Shown one piece after another: positions 37,573-45,550 of a stretch of 64,000 bases of DNA. The position numbers were made by a program, and so were the translations under genes. The first letter of the stretch is position 1. Each line of letters opens with the position of its first letter. Origin of the DNA: Streptomyces sp. 378 (GTDB taxonomy: Bacteria; Actinomycetota; Actinomycetes; Streptomycetales; Streptomycetaceae). The stretch covers positions 33,437 to 97,436 of the forward strand of contig NZ_JASKMS010000033.1 in the NCBI RefSeq assembly GCF_030124145.1, in the 5' to 3' direction. The notes beneath the pieces are model-generated. The model did not search any database. It worked only from the letters and a program-made list of their open reading frames with translations, and was not told the DNA's origin.

Positions 37573-38492
37573 TGGCACACGACGTCATGCCCTTCCTGCA
37601 GCCCGCCCCCCAGGTCCTGACGTGCGGACCCTGGCAGATCGACGACACCGAGGGCACCCGAGAGCTGCCCGCGCTGCTGCCGGACTGGGACCCCCAGGCC
37701 GACCTCGCCCTTTCCCGTCACGTCACCGTCGACCACCCGTGGGCGCTGGCCGACTGCAGGTTGCCCGCCGACACCCCGCTCGCCCTAGTCGTCGACTGGC
37801 ACTCCTCAGCCACGCACTACACGGGATCAGCCTTCCGCCGCCTCGTGGTCGACGCGACGACCCTGACCGTGCAGATCAAACTGTCGGGCACTGACCTCGG
37901 CGGCACCCTCGTGATCCACACACGCCTGGTGCTCGCCGACGACGTCCCCCACCCCGATGCGGCGCCGCCCTTCACCCCCTTTCACGCCGGGGAGATCCTG
38001 TGCGAACAGAGCACAGAAGTCCGCCTGGAGGGCAGCGCCTCTCGCTTCCCCATCTCCGTGATCCACTTCCCTCTGCACGGCTTCGACGAGAACGCCCGAT
38101 GGGCGCTGAGCCTGCCCGAGGACCCCGCCGTCCCCGTCACCGGCGGCATCCGCCTCTACCTCAACCGGACCGACACCGAACTGGTCACCGCCGCCACCCG
38201 GGCAGCAGCCCCCACCTCGATGCAGCGCCGTCTGCTCGAAACGATGTACGACGACATCGCCCGCCAACTGGTGGAAGCCTGTCTGCGCCCCGCCTGGCGC
38301 GACGCCGTCACCGACGCGGCCGACGAACCTGGCAGCCTGGCCGAAAGCCTGACGGTATTGGTCTCCAATCTGTTCCACGGCGCGTCACTGCAAACCGTGG
38401 CTACCTGGCGTGAAGCCGAACCCTCCGTTTTCGCCGCTGCCCTGCAGGGCGCCCTGCGCCGCCAGCATCAAATGCGCCAGGAGACGCCATGA
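37572..38492 (+). CDS. Unknown protein of the Z1/GHKL operon (gene 4)
   Basis: 306 aa, not recognised by family. The first two thirds look like beta-sandwich (WALADCRLPADTPLALVVDW, then LVVDATTLTVQIKLSGTDLG and GTLVIHTRLVLADDV); the last third is helical (TSMQRRLLETMYDDIARQLV, then LVEACLRPAW). There are no catalytic or membrane motifs. Start ATG at 37572 overlaps the previous stop, and the end overlaps the DUF6339 start. In such operons a beta-rich protein could recognise the target or bridge subunits; no direct evidence. Confidence 0.75.
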   Translation: MAHDVMPFLQPAPQVLTCGPWQIDDTEGTRELPALLPDWDPQADLALSRHVTVDHPWALADCRLPADTPLALVVDWHSSATHYTGSAFRRLVVDATTLTVQIKLSGTDLGGTLVIHTRLVLADDVPHPDAAPPFTPFHAGEILCEQSTEVRLEGSASRFPISVIHFPLHGFDENARWALSLPEDPAVPVTGGIRLYLNRTDTELVTAATRAAAPTSMQRRLLETMYDDIARQLVEACLRPAWRDAVTDAADEPGSLAESLTVLVSNLFHGASLQTVATWREAEPSVFAAALQGALRRQHQMRQETP

Positions 38493-39259
38493 GCCTGCTC
38501 TATCCACGGATCACCCCCGCCGAGGCCACGACGCTCCTGGCCCACTACACGACTCTGAACCCACAGGACATCAAGAACCACGCTGGCCACTCCCCCACGG
38601 CCTTCTACGGCACCACCGGCGGCACCCCCGTTACCCCCGCCCACCTCGACCATCTCGCCGACACCCTGCGCGAGTGTGCACGGCGCGCCGGTCAGCCGGC
38701 CCCGGCCGGCGACCACAATAAGATCCTCTTCGACCGCGCCGCGGCTAAAGCCCTGCACACCACGATGGACATCACCCCCGCCGAGGCTGGCCAAGGCGAC
38801 ATGTGGACCTACCTCGCCACGTGCCTCGTCCCCGACGTCACCGCCTGGCGCTTCGGTACCCGCACCCCCGAACGCTGGATCGGCACCGGCCTGGTCCGTC
38901 ACACCCTCGCCCGCCTGTGGTGGCAGGCCCATGCCCTCGCCGAGACCCGGGACGGCGCCACCCACTACGACCTGCTCGACCGACTCACCGAGTCTGACCT
39001 CAACCAGATCTTCGAACGCCGCACCATCGGCGGCACACCACCCCTCGCCCGCGCCCTCGCCCGCGAACTGACCGCCCCCCACCTCACCACCCTGTCTGTC
39101 CCCCGCCGCGCCATCGTCCGCGACACCACCAAACGCCTACGCCGCCTCCTGCCCTATACCTCCTTCACCTCCCTCGACGAAATCGTCATCCAAAACAGAA
39201 TCCACACCCTCATCACCCAATCCATCCAAGCCCTGCAACACGCCAGCACTCACCCCTGA
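38489..39259 (+). CDS. DUF6339-like protein, last gene of the Z1/GHKL operon
   Basis: 256 aa, mostly helical, with MSLLYPRITPAEATTLLAHY at the start and DVTAWRFGTRTPERWIGTGL plus RHTLARLWWQAHAL in the middle. As I recall, DUF6339 proteins travel with Z1, DUF4420 and GHKL genes in actinobacterial defence loci. No enzymatic motif is seen. The ATG overlaps the preceding stop, completing a five-gene coupled operon. The operon lacks both the AIPR gene known from Mza and a methyltransferase that would protect self DNA. Confidence 0.72.
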   Translation: MSLLYPRITPAEATTLLAHYTTLNPQDIKNHAGHSPTAFYGTTGGTPVTPAHLDHLADTLRECARRAGQPAPAGDHNKILFDRAAAKALHTTMDITPAEAGQGDMWTYLATCLVPDVTAWRFGTRTPERWIGTGLVRHTLARLWWQAHALAETRDGATHYDLLDRLTESDLNQIFERRTIGGTPPLARALARELTAPHLTTLSVPRRAIVRDTTKRLRRLLPYTSFTSLDEIVIQNRIHTLITQSIQALQHASTHP

Positions 39260-39326
39260 CACCACCCGCTAACAACCACTGCCGCATCGACTGCCCAATC
39301 CTCTGAACTGCTCAAGGGAGCCCTGT

Positions 39327-39381
39327 CGGCAGACTTACTGCGGGCTCCGTTCACCACCGACGACCTGCGGCGTTCCGTGTG
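39327..39381. repeat. Cassette-border repeat copy 2
   Basis: It contains TGCGGGCTCCGTTCACCACC and CGACGACCTGCGGCGTTCCG, matching copies 1 and 3. It sits between the Z1 operon and the type IV restriction gene. Confidence 0.7.
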
Positions 39382-39497
39382 CCCTCCTTCGTCAGGCCCA
39401 CCACAAGAGGAGCCCAACTGCTGTACTTCAAAACTAGGTTGGCCAGGTATGACAAGATCTTTCACATAGAGCCGTGGCGTCATGGGGGAGGTTCTTG

Positions 39498-41246
39498 GTG
39501 GGAAGCCATCTGCGTGTCGGTGAAGTGCTGCGGTCCGCGCAGAATCGGGATCCCTCCACACCGGTCATCGATGGGTACCGGAACATCCACCACGTCACCG
39601 CTTCCCGCACTCTTGCTCAGATCCAGTTGAGCAAAGGCATCAACCCTGTCGCCAAAGTGAGGGCGCCGGGCGGGCGCCGCCGTCCGGCGATTCTGATCCG
39701 GTCCAGCCCGTGGAAGGCCGGCACGGCTGAGACTCCGTGGCATGACGTGTTCGACCTGGACAACGGTCGCGTGCGCTACTTCGGCGATCACCGAGTCGAC
39801 CACCCCGTCCCCGTGGGAAGCACCCAGGGCAATGCGGTGCTGCTGGAAGCCTTCGCAGAGCACCAGGCACCTACCGCCGAGCAGCGTGCCCTGGCCGTGC
39901 CGTTGCTTTTGTTCGCAGCGGTCACGCGCAACAAGACCCCCAAGGGGTACGTCGAGTTCTGTGGCGTGGCGGTCATCGAGCGGGTCGAGCAGATAGAGCA
40001 GGAGACCAAGGGACGCCCCTTCCCCAACTATCGCTATGACCTGGTTGTCCTGGACCTGAGCGCAGAAGACGATCAGGTCGACTGGGCGTGGATCGAAGCC
40101 CGAGGCAATCCTTCTCTCTCTGCCAGCGACGCGCTCGAGCTCGCTCCGCGTGCCTGGCGTCAATGGGTGAAGCACGGTCATCCGGCACTGCCTGATGTAC
40201 GACGGCAGAAAGTCCGCTCTGAAGGGGACCCGGCTTCTCGTTCTCACTCGGCCGAGGACAGCTACGAAACGGCAGGGCTGTTTCCTGCACCTCGCCAACC
40301 AGACAGCGCAGGCACAGTCTCCTTCGGCCCGACTGAGCAGCAGGAGGAACTGACCGCGACGGCCCTCGTGGACAGGCTGAGGAACCTCAAAGTCCATCGG
40401 TTGAACGGCCGCCCGAGCAGGCACAAGCCCTTGTCACTGCTGTGGGGGATCTCTCGGATCGCCGCGGGGAAAGCCCGTCTCGCCCCCTGGCGGGAGTTCC
40501 GCGACGAAGTGGGAGGTCTACTGGCCGAGTTCGGCCTTCCCGAGTCTTCCGTGACCCCTGAGTACCCGTTCTGGCGCTTGAAGACGAGCCACCTGTGGCA
40601 GGTCACAGGCTTCCCGTCGGATTCATCCGTCGAGCCCTCTATCGCAACGCTCGAACGGTTCAACGCCAAGGGCGGGCTGAACGAGCAAGCCGCGCACCTG
40701 CTGAGTGATTCCTTCGTGCGCTCTCAGGCAGTTGCTGTCCTACGGGAGACCTACCTCGCTGATGTCGACCACTCCGAGCTGATGGACCGGTTGGGACTGG
40801 CCGGCTACGAGAACGCAAGCGGAGTCCCCGACGGCGGGGAGGAACGAGAGATGGAACCAGGCCCGGCATCAAGGCGCACGGTCACCCTCTCCCGCATCGT
40901 CCGTGATCCTGAGCTGACGGCCACAGTGAAGAGACTGCACGGCGACCGCTGCCAGGTCTGCGGTCTGCAGTTGTCGACCCGCTTCACTACCTACAGCGAA
41001 GCAGCCCACATCCGCGGCCTCGGTCGCCCCCACAACGGCCCGGACAAGCTATCCAACCTGCTCGTCCTCTGCCCCAATCACCACGTGCAGTTCGACGCAC
41101 TTGCCATCTACGTCGACACCGAGGACACCGTGCGCGTGACCGCCGACGGCAACCCCATAGGCCAACTCCGCCGGCATCCCGCCCACCAGATCAACGAAGC
41201 ACACCTCCGCTACCACCGCGCACTATGTGGCAGGGACGACGAATAA
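39498..41246 (+). CDS. Type IV restriction endonuclease with SRA-like, sulfur-binding (SBD) and HNH domains
   Basis: 582 aa from GTG at 39498 after GGGGGAGG. Residues about 1-240 resemble the modified-base-binding (SRA-like) domain of ScoMcrA-type enzymes (ILIRSSPWKAGTAETPWHDV, RYFGDHRVDHP). Residues about 295-370 match the phosphorothioate-binding SBD: RHKPLSLLWG near 307 and PEYPFWRL with Tyr356-Pro357, where ScoMcrA uses an Arg/His pair and Tyr-Pro to cradle sulfur. The HNH nuclease has CQVCGLQ (C485, C488), EAAHIRGLG and LCPNHHVQFDAL. Such enzymes cut DNA carrying phosphorothioate or methyl marks. ScoMcrA, also from the SLP1 region, puts SBD before SRA; here the order is reversed. It would restrict incoming modified phages or Dnd-modified DNA. 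Confidence 0.83.
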   Translation: MGSHLRVGEVLRSAQNRDPSTPVIDGYRNIHHVTASRTLAQIQLSKGINPVAKVRAPGGRRRPAILIRSSPWKAGTAETPWHDVFDLDNGRVRYFGDHRVDHPVPVGSTQGNAVLLEAFAEHQAPTAEQRALAVPLLLFAAVTRNKTPKGYVEFCGVAVIERVEQIEQETKGRPFPNYRYDLVVLDLSAEDDQVDWAWIEARGNPSLSASDALELAPRAWRQWVKHGHPALPDVRRQKVRSEGDPASRSHSAEDSYETAGLFPAPRQPDSAGTVSFGPTEQQEELTATALVDRLRNLKVHRLNGRPSRHKPLSLLWGISRIAAGKARLAPWREFRDEVGGLLAEFGLPESSVTPEYPFWRLKTSHLWQVTGFPSDSSVEPSIATLERFNAKGGLNEQAAHLLSDSFVRSQAVAVLRETYLADVDHSELMDRLGLAGYENASGVPDGGEEREMEPGPASRRTVTLSRIVRDPELTATVKRLHGDRCQVCGLQLSTRFTTYSEAAHIRGLGRPHNGPDKLSNLLVLCPNHHVQFDALAIYVDTEDTVRVTADGNPIGQLRRHPAHQINEAHLRYHRALCGRDDE

Positions 41247-41290
41247 CAGCACGAGCCTGCTGCCCTCTTCAGACGGCCAGCAGGCGACGA

Positions 41291-41372
41291 CGCAGCAGCT
41301 TTTCAGCGGGCCCCGTTTACCTGCTACGACCTGCGGCCTTACGTGCGCTGCTGGTGCCTGGGGAACACCTGG
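41291..41372. repeat. Cassette-border repeat copy 3
   Basis: It contains CAGCGGGCCCCGTTTACC and CTACGACCTGCGGCCTTACG, matching copies 1 and 2; it also shares a later GCCTGGGGAAC with copy 1. It fills most of the 311-base gap between the restriction gene and the ApeA-like gene, which otherwise shows no gene. Confidence 0.7.
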
Positions 41373-41557
41373 GGGAAGCGAGATTGAAGCCACGGGTCTG
41401 CACCGGCAGCCAGGACAGGCGTCGGGACCGGTCCGGAGTTCGGTCGACCGCACTCCCTGCCGTAGCCACTAGCTGAGAACGGAGACGGTTGGTGGCGTAT
41501 CTGTCTGCCGAAGCGGCAGACAGAGGTTGCCGTCTAACCTCACCATTCCAGAGCACG

Positions 41558-43174
41558 TTATTGGCCTTGGGCCCTCAGCGGGGGCGCGTCTTCCAGTAGC
41601 AGCCAGATTCCCCGCTCCTCTGATTTTAGCTCCAACAGGTCCGTACGGTGCATGTAGAGCATACGGAGAGCTAGACAAGCAATAAGAATTGCTTCTTGAC
41701 GCTGCTCGTACACTGTGTGACTTGGAATTTCTTTTGCACCGTGGACGATTTTGCTGCGGCTGGCATAAATCTTGGCCAGCTCCTTCCTTTTTTCTCGCCG
41801 TTGCTCCGCACCACTTTCGATCAGCTTGGCGAGCGATGCAGTTACGCGAAAAGTAGTCTCCGTTGATGCACCGAACATGTTTTCCCAGGCGATAAGGGCA
41901 TCAATGAGACCATCACTATCATCACCTCGCGCAGAGGCCGCTTGAAGCACCCTCTGCATTGCAATATTGAGCGAGTTTGGATGGTTAGAACAGATGGTGT
42001 CGTGCATCCGCTCCACCTCGTTGATAGTACGATTCTCTAGACTTCTACAATTAAGAGTGTTACCTACCATCTGCGCCCCGGCAGATCCTCCCACGCTAGT
42101 CAGATCGAAAATGAATCTAGAGTGCTCAAGCGAGGCGAGGAAGTCCTTTCCATCGGAGCTCAGAAGCAGACTTAGACGCACCTTGTCGAGCTTTTCCTCG
42201 AACTCCGCATACGCGATTCGAACGCATTCACGCGTCTTTTCTGCTTCGGCATCGGAAAGTCCACTTGGGTCATTTTGCGTGATGCGGATAATCCGTAGAG
42301 GGAAGGTCGTCTCAAAAACGGCTGTGACCGAATCGCCTGAAGCGAGCAGCAGTTCCTTTTCGATGGGACGAGGGGAACGCATGATTCCGCTGGTAAGCGA
42401 TAGTTCCGCTCCACCAGGAAAGGTTATGCCGCTAAATCCCACAATGGCTGGGACGTGGACGGTCTGCCCCTGAGACAGGAGACGCAGATCACCTACGCAC
42501 GATGTCAAGGCTTCCGAATACGCGTCATAGCTCCTCTCTGAGGAGGAAAACCTCATGCGGACGCTGGCATCGAAAAGAAGACCAGACAGGACACCCATAG
42601 GTGACTTACTGCCGTTTGAGCCGGCAGTCGCAAACCACATCGCCATATGGCCCAGCACATCGGTAGAAGAGGCAGCCTGCGGGATGTCAGGAAAGAGTTT
42701 CGACAGGGCCGGATCTTCGGCGAATGCAAGGCCCATTTCCGCACGAATAGGGTGCTGAATTAGCCCAACAGGCGCCGCCGCGAAAAAAGTGTTCGCGAGC
42801 ATGGAGGAGGGCGGTACCACCAGATAGGCGGCCCAAATATCACGCGCTAGAATCAATAGCGCGGCGAGAAATTTGTCACCTTCTACGCTTGGGGTTTCAG
42901 GGATTTCTCCACCGTTACGCAAACGCATGTCATTCACTACTGTGGTAGATGCCCCTTCCGGGTGGCTAGTGAGAATTTGCATTGTGTTCAGATATGCGTC
43001 CCGATCATTGCTAGTTGTTTGTTGAGTAAGAGCCAATTGGAATATTGCTTCGCTTACTTGCGGGTCTCCACTCTCAAAACCCGACTCAACTGAGTCGTCA
43101 GCATCAAGTGCAAGCACATAGCGCAAGAAGTCCACACTGAAGACGTTATTAACTACCTGAAATGCCGAAGGCAT
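41558..43174 (-). CDS. ApeA-like HEPN-domain protein (putative abortive-infection RNase)
   Basis: 538 aa from ATG at 43174 after GAGGGGG. The C-terminal part is an Apea-type HEPN domain: helices around AKLIESGAEQRREKRKELAK, then the HEPN R-x4-H motif YASRSKIVHGAKE (R473, H478) that forms the RNase site in dimeric HEPN proteins. The N-terminal 300 residues are an unrecognised, probably sensing, region. ApeA is a single-gene anti-phage protein of this type. Base use is visibly A+T-richer than all neighbours and third positions are not G/C biased, so the gene was acquired from outside Streptomyces recently. It sits last in the defence cargo, opposite in strand to the restriction gene. Confidence 0.75.
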   Translation of the reverse strand: MPSAFQVVNNVFSVDFLRYVLALDADDSVESGFESGDPQVSEAIFQLALTQQTTSNDRDAYLNTMQILTSHPEGASTTVVNDMRLRNGGEIPETPSVEGDKFLAALLILARDIWAAYLVVPPSSMLANTFFAAAPVGLIQHPIRAEMGLAFAEDPALSKLFPDIPQAASSTDVLGHMAMWFATAGSNGSKSPMGVLSGLLFDASVRMRFSSSERSYDAYSEALTSCVGDLRLLSQGQTVHVPAIVGFSGITFPGGAELSLTSGIMRSPRPIEKELLLASGDSVTAVFETTFPLRIIRITQNDPSGLSDAEAEKTRECVRIAYAEFEEKLDKVRLSLLLSSDGKDFLASLEHSRFIFDLTSVGGSAGAQMVGNTLNCRSLENRTINEVERMHDTICSNHPNSLNIAMQRVLQAASARGDDSDGLIDALIAWENMFGASTETTFRVTASLAKLIESGAEQRREKRKELAKIYASRSKIVHGAKEIPSHTVYEQRQEAILIACLALRMLYMHRTDLLELKSEERGIWLLLEDAPPLRAQGQ

Positions 43175-43223
43175 GGTTCCCCCTCAGTAGCTCCAAGAGT
43201 GCGGATTGTAGGCTTTACTCGCC

Positions 43224-43406
43224 TTAGATGGCCAGTGCCGCGAAACCTGACAGTACCGGGAAGCACGACGCCATCTCGGCGTAATCGAAGAATGTGGTCA
43301 GATCCTGGCCGCGCAAGCCTAGAAGCATCTCCCTGCCATCCAGATGACGGATGACGGGGAGGTGGAGCGAATTTCGCGCTACGTATTGCCTGCCCGAACC
43401 AGGCAC
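43224..43406 (-). CDS. Possible small protein, unrecognised
   Basis: A 60-aa open frame from GTG at 43406 (PGSGRQYVARNSLHLPVIRH) lies between the ApeA-like gene and the GNAT gene. A weak AGGTG-type site precedes it. There is no known domain; it may be chance or a gene remnant. Confidence 0.25.
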   Translation of the reverse strand: MPGSGRQYVARNSLHLPVIRHLDGREMLLGLRGQDLTTFFDYAEMASCFPVLSGFAALAI

Positions 43407-43432
43407 CTATTTACGGTCCAGGCGAACGGGAG

Positions 43433-44068
43433 TTAAGGGCGCTCATGCTGCGTCTTTCGCCTTTGAACCGGCACCTCGATGTGCGAGGCCGCGTCTCTAT
43501 GCGCCCCCTCGCCGGAGATCAGCAACGGGTCGTCTGGCATGACGACCTTGCCCACCGGCCGTTGCGCAAGCCACCCCGAGCGCCTATGCGCTGGCGCCTC
43601 GGTGCGCACGTGCTTAAATCCCAGACGCTCGTAGTAGGTGTGCAACTCCGTGTTCGTGCGCCACGTGTCGATGCGCACCCACGTGCGTCCCTCCAGCGCC
43701 GCCAGACGGCACATCCAATCGATCACCCGTGTGCCGAGGTGCCGCCCGGATGCTTGCCGCGCGACGATCAGCTTGTACAGGTACAGGGCTGACTCAGGGC
43801 GGTCTGCATCCCTCCAGAAGTCACGATCGACGGGCCCGCGACTGACCGTCGCGAGCACCTCGTCACGCTCGTCGACCACGACCCAGGCGCGCCCCTCATC
43901 TATGCTGGCGCGCCACTTCGCGATGGCCTTCTCGCCGGTCTCAGGGTCGCTCCACTGGTCCGTGCCTTTGCTGCGTAGCCACTCTTCCGCCTCTGTACGG
44001 AGCGTCAAGAGGGCGGGTACGTCCTCCGCCGCTGCAGGGCGGAGGTACTCAGTCCGTGCTGACTTCAT
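43433..44068 (-). CDS. GNAT-family N-acetyltransferase
   Basis: 211 aa from ATG at 44068. The acetyl-CoA loop is VARQASGRHLGTRVIDW (Q/RxxGxG/A type) and the fold ends with NTELHTYYERLGFKHVRTE, a common GNAT pattern. The start lies inside the last codons of the GntR gene (20-base overlap), so the two are co-translated. In the related AICE pSAM2 the korSA repressor is also paired with a small regulatory enzyme gene (pif, a Nudix protein), so this GNAT may hold the analogous place. Acceptor unknown. Confidence 0.85.
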   Translation of the reverse strand: MKSARTEYLRPAAAEDVPALLTLRTEAEEWLRSKGTDQWSDPETGEKAIAKWRASIDEGRAWVVVDERDEVLATVSRGPVDRDFWRDADRPESALYLYKLIVARQASGRHLGTRVIDWMCRLAALEGRTWVRIDTWRTNTELHTYYERLGFKHVRTEAPAHRRSGWLAQRPVGKVVMPDDPLLISGEGAHRDAASHIEVPVQRRKTQHERP

Positions 44069-44825
44069 AGAGGATCTTGTGCCTGTCTCCGGGGAGGATG
44101 GTGACCATGCAGCGTAGGGGGCGATCGTCCGCGTCATAGCCCGTTCGGGTGTGTTCTGCGACTGGAGTAGCCGCGGGAAGGCCAAGTTGCTCCGCTTCCT
44201 GGTGAGTCGGCATACGGACCGAGATTTCATCCACGTACTTGGCTTGCACGAGTCCCACAGACGCGAGGATGCCGCCGGGCGCGGAGACGTCCCGGGGCTC
44301 CATCAGAGGCGTACCGACCACGAGTTCCTGAGGAAAGTACGAATCGGCGAGGGCATAGGGCCGGTTGTCTATGTACCGGACACGCTTGCGCGCCACGGCT
44401 AGACCGTCGGCGGGGAGTTGTAGACGCTCCCGCACGTGCGGCGGCGGTTCCACGATGGACACCGTGATGTCCTGGCGGGGAGCATTGCCGTTCTCCGCGA
44501 TCACGCTTGCCCACTGGTCGCCGGCCGTCCGCCCTTCAACCGCGTTCGCGTGACGACTCCGGCTCTCCAACGTCGTCCAGTTCCAGACAACCGGCGGGTA
44601 GTCCTCGCGGACGTACTTGCCCTGGCCCTGACCGGTGACGACTAGGCCTTCCTCAATCAAGAGGCGCACGCCGGCACGAATCGTCTCGCGGCTATAGCCG
44701 TACTGACTCATCATCTTGGATTCACTGGGCAGGGCCTCACCAGCCGTCAGCCTGCCGGACTGGATCTGTTCGCGCAGGTCATAGGCGATTTCCTGCGCCT
44801 TCGTCATACCGCGTCGCACTGCCAA
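44049..44825 (-). CDS. GntR/UTRA-family repressor, KorSA-like
   Basis: 258 aa. Winged helix at residues 8-75 (GEALPSESKMMSQYGYSRET then IRAGVRLLIEEGLVVTGQGQ) and a UTRA ligand domain at about 100-250 (VARKRVRYIDNRPYALADSY). AICE such as pSAM2 keep their transfer and replication genes silent through a GntR protein, KorSA, in just this position: divergent from the tra operon. A palindrome at 44944-44962 is a candidate operator. It is coupled to the GNAT gene downstream. Confidence 0.9.
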   Translation of the reverse strand: MAVRRGMTKAQEIAYDLREQIQSGRLTAGEALPSESKMMSQYGYSRETIRAGVRLLIEEGLVVTGQGQGKYVREDYPPVVWNWTTLESRSRHANAVEGRTAGDQWASVIAENGNAPRQDITVSIVEPPPHVRERLQLPADGLAVARKRVRYIDNRPYALADSYFPQELVVGTPLMEPRDVSAPGGILASVGLVQAKYVDEISVRMPTHQEAEQLGLPAATPVAEHTRTGYDADDRPLRCMVTILPGDRHKILYEVSTD

Positions 44826-45280
44826 GGCAACCCCTCTACTCCGACTCCTCCGTACAAGTTAGACCAGGGGGCTTGACTCTCCAAGCGCGACTCATGCAGT
44901 CTCTTGCCGAGGCACTCCTCCAGACAAGGCGGACGGGGTGTCACGTACGGTTCTGCCGTACATGCGTGGTGCCCGGAGGAAAGCCCAGCTCAGGCGGGGT
45001 GAGTACGAAGTGAGCCCTCGTGGCTTGACAACTCAACAGCGTGCCGGGGAGGCCGTCCCTCCCCTGCCAGCAAGTGGACGGATGCGTGCGGGTGCACCCC
45101 GTACGCGACTGCACGACCAGCCTCCGCAGCGCTTCGCTGCGGCCGGTTGCCTCCGCTGCTCGTCTCGTACGAGCAGCGCTGAGGGGAGCCGGATGTTCCG
45201 ACTTCAACGGCGCGCGGCCCCGGTGCGGGAACACCGGAGCCGCTGTTCGGGCCGTTCCTGTGTGAGAGGAACCAGACCCA
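44826..45280. promoter_or_regulatory. Control region between the GntR repressor and the transfer operon
   Basis: No gene is supported in these 455 bases. It contains a palindrome CGTACGG-TTCTG-CCGTACA (44944-44962) and two perfect hairpins in the leader of the tra operon: CCGCAGC/GCTGCGG (45124-45142) and CGCTGCTCGT/ACGAGCAGCG (45154-45178). CTCCTCCGTACAAG (near 44846) and CTCCTCCAGACAAG (near 44916) form a direct repeat. The palindrome is the best candidate operator for the KorSA-like protein; the hairpins may attenuate the transfer transcript. Confidence 0.5.
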
Positions 45281-45550
45281 ATGGACCACATCGTTACTGT
45301 TCAGGACGCTGTTACCGCGTTCGCTCCCTGGATGGAGCCGACGGACGCGGAGCTGGACGCGATCGAGCAGGAGATGCCCGTCATCCTGGCGGACGTCGAG
45401 CTGCTGGACGCGCAGATCATCACGATCGACCGCAGCCCGTCCGAGCTGGACGAGCGGCGCATCCGCCGGGCCCGCCGCCGGGCGCTCGCCGCGCGGGTCG
45501 CGCTGGTCAACCGCGCGGCCGGTACGAGCCTGCCCGGGGGTGCCGCGTGA
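45281..45550 (+). CDS. DUF6284-like small protein, first gene of the transfer operon
   Basis: 89 aa, starting MDHIVTVQDAVTAFAPWMEP and ending in an Arg-rich helix (ERRIRRARRRALAARVALV). Short proteins of this type (DUF6284 as I recall) lead AICE spread operons in Streptomyces. Function unknown. GAGAGGAACC precedes the ATG; GTGA overlap joins it to the next gene. Confidence 0.7.
   Translation: MDHIVTVQDAVTAFAPWMEPTDAELDAIEQEMPVILADVELLDAQIITIDRSPSELDERRIRRARRRALAARVALVNRAAGTSLPGGAA

Noticed and set aside
45045..45280. Extra gene at the start of the transfer operon (an open frame begins at 44938)
   Set aside because: The frame is Arg/Ser-rich without similarity and crosses two strong hairpins; a proper ribosome-binding site occurs only before 45281.
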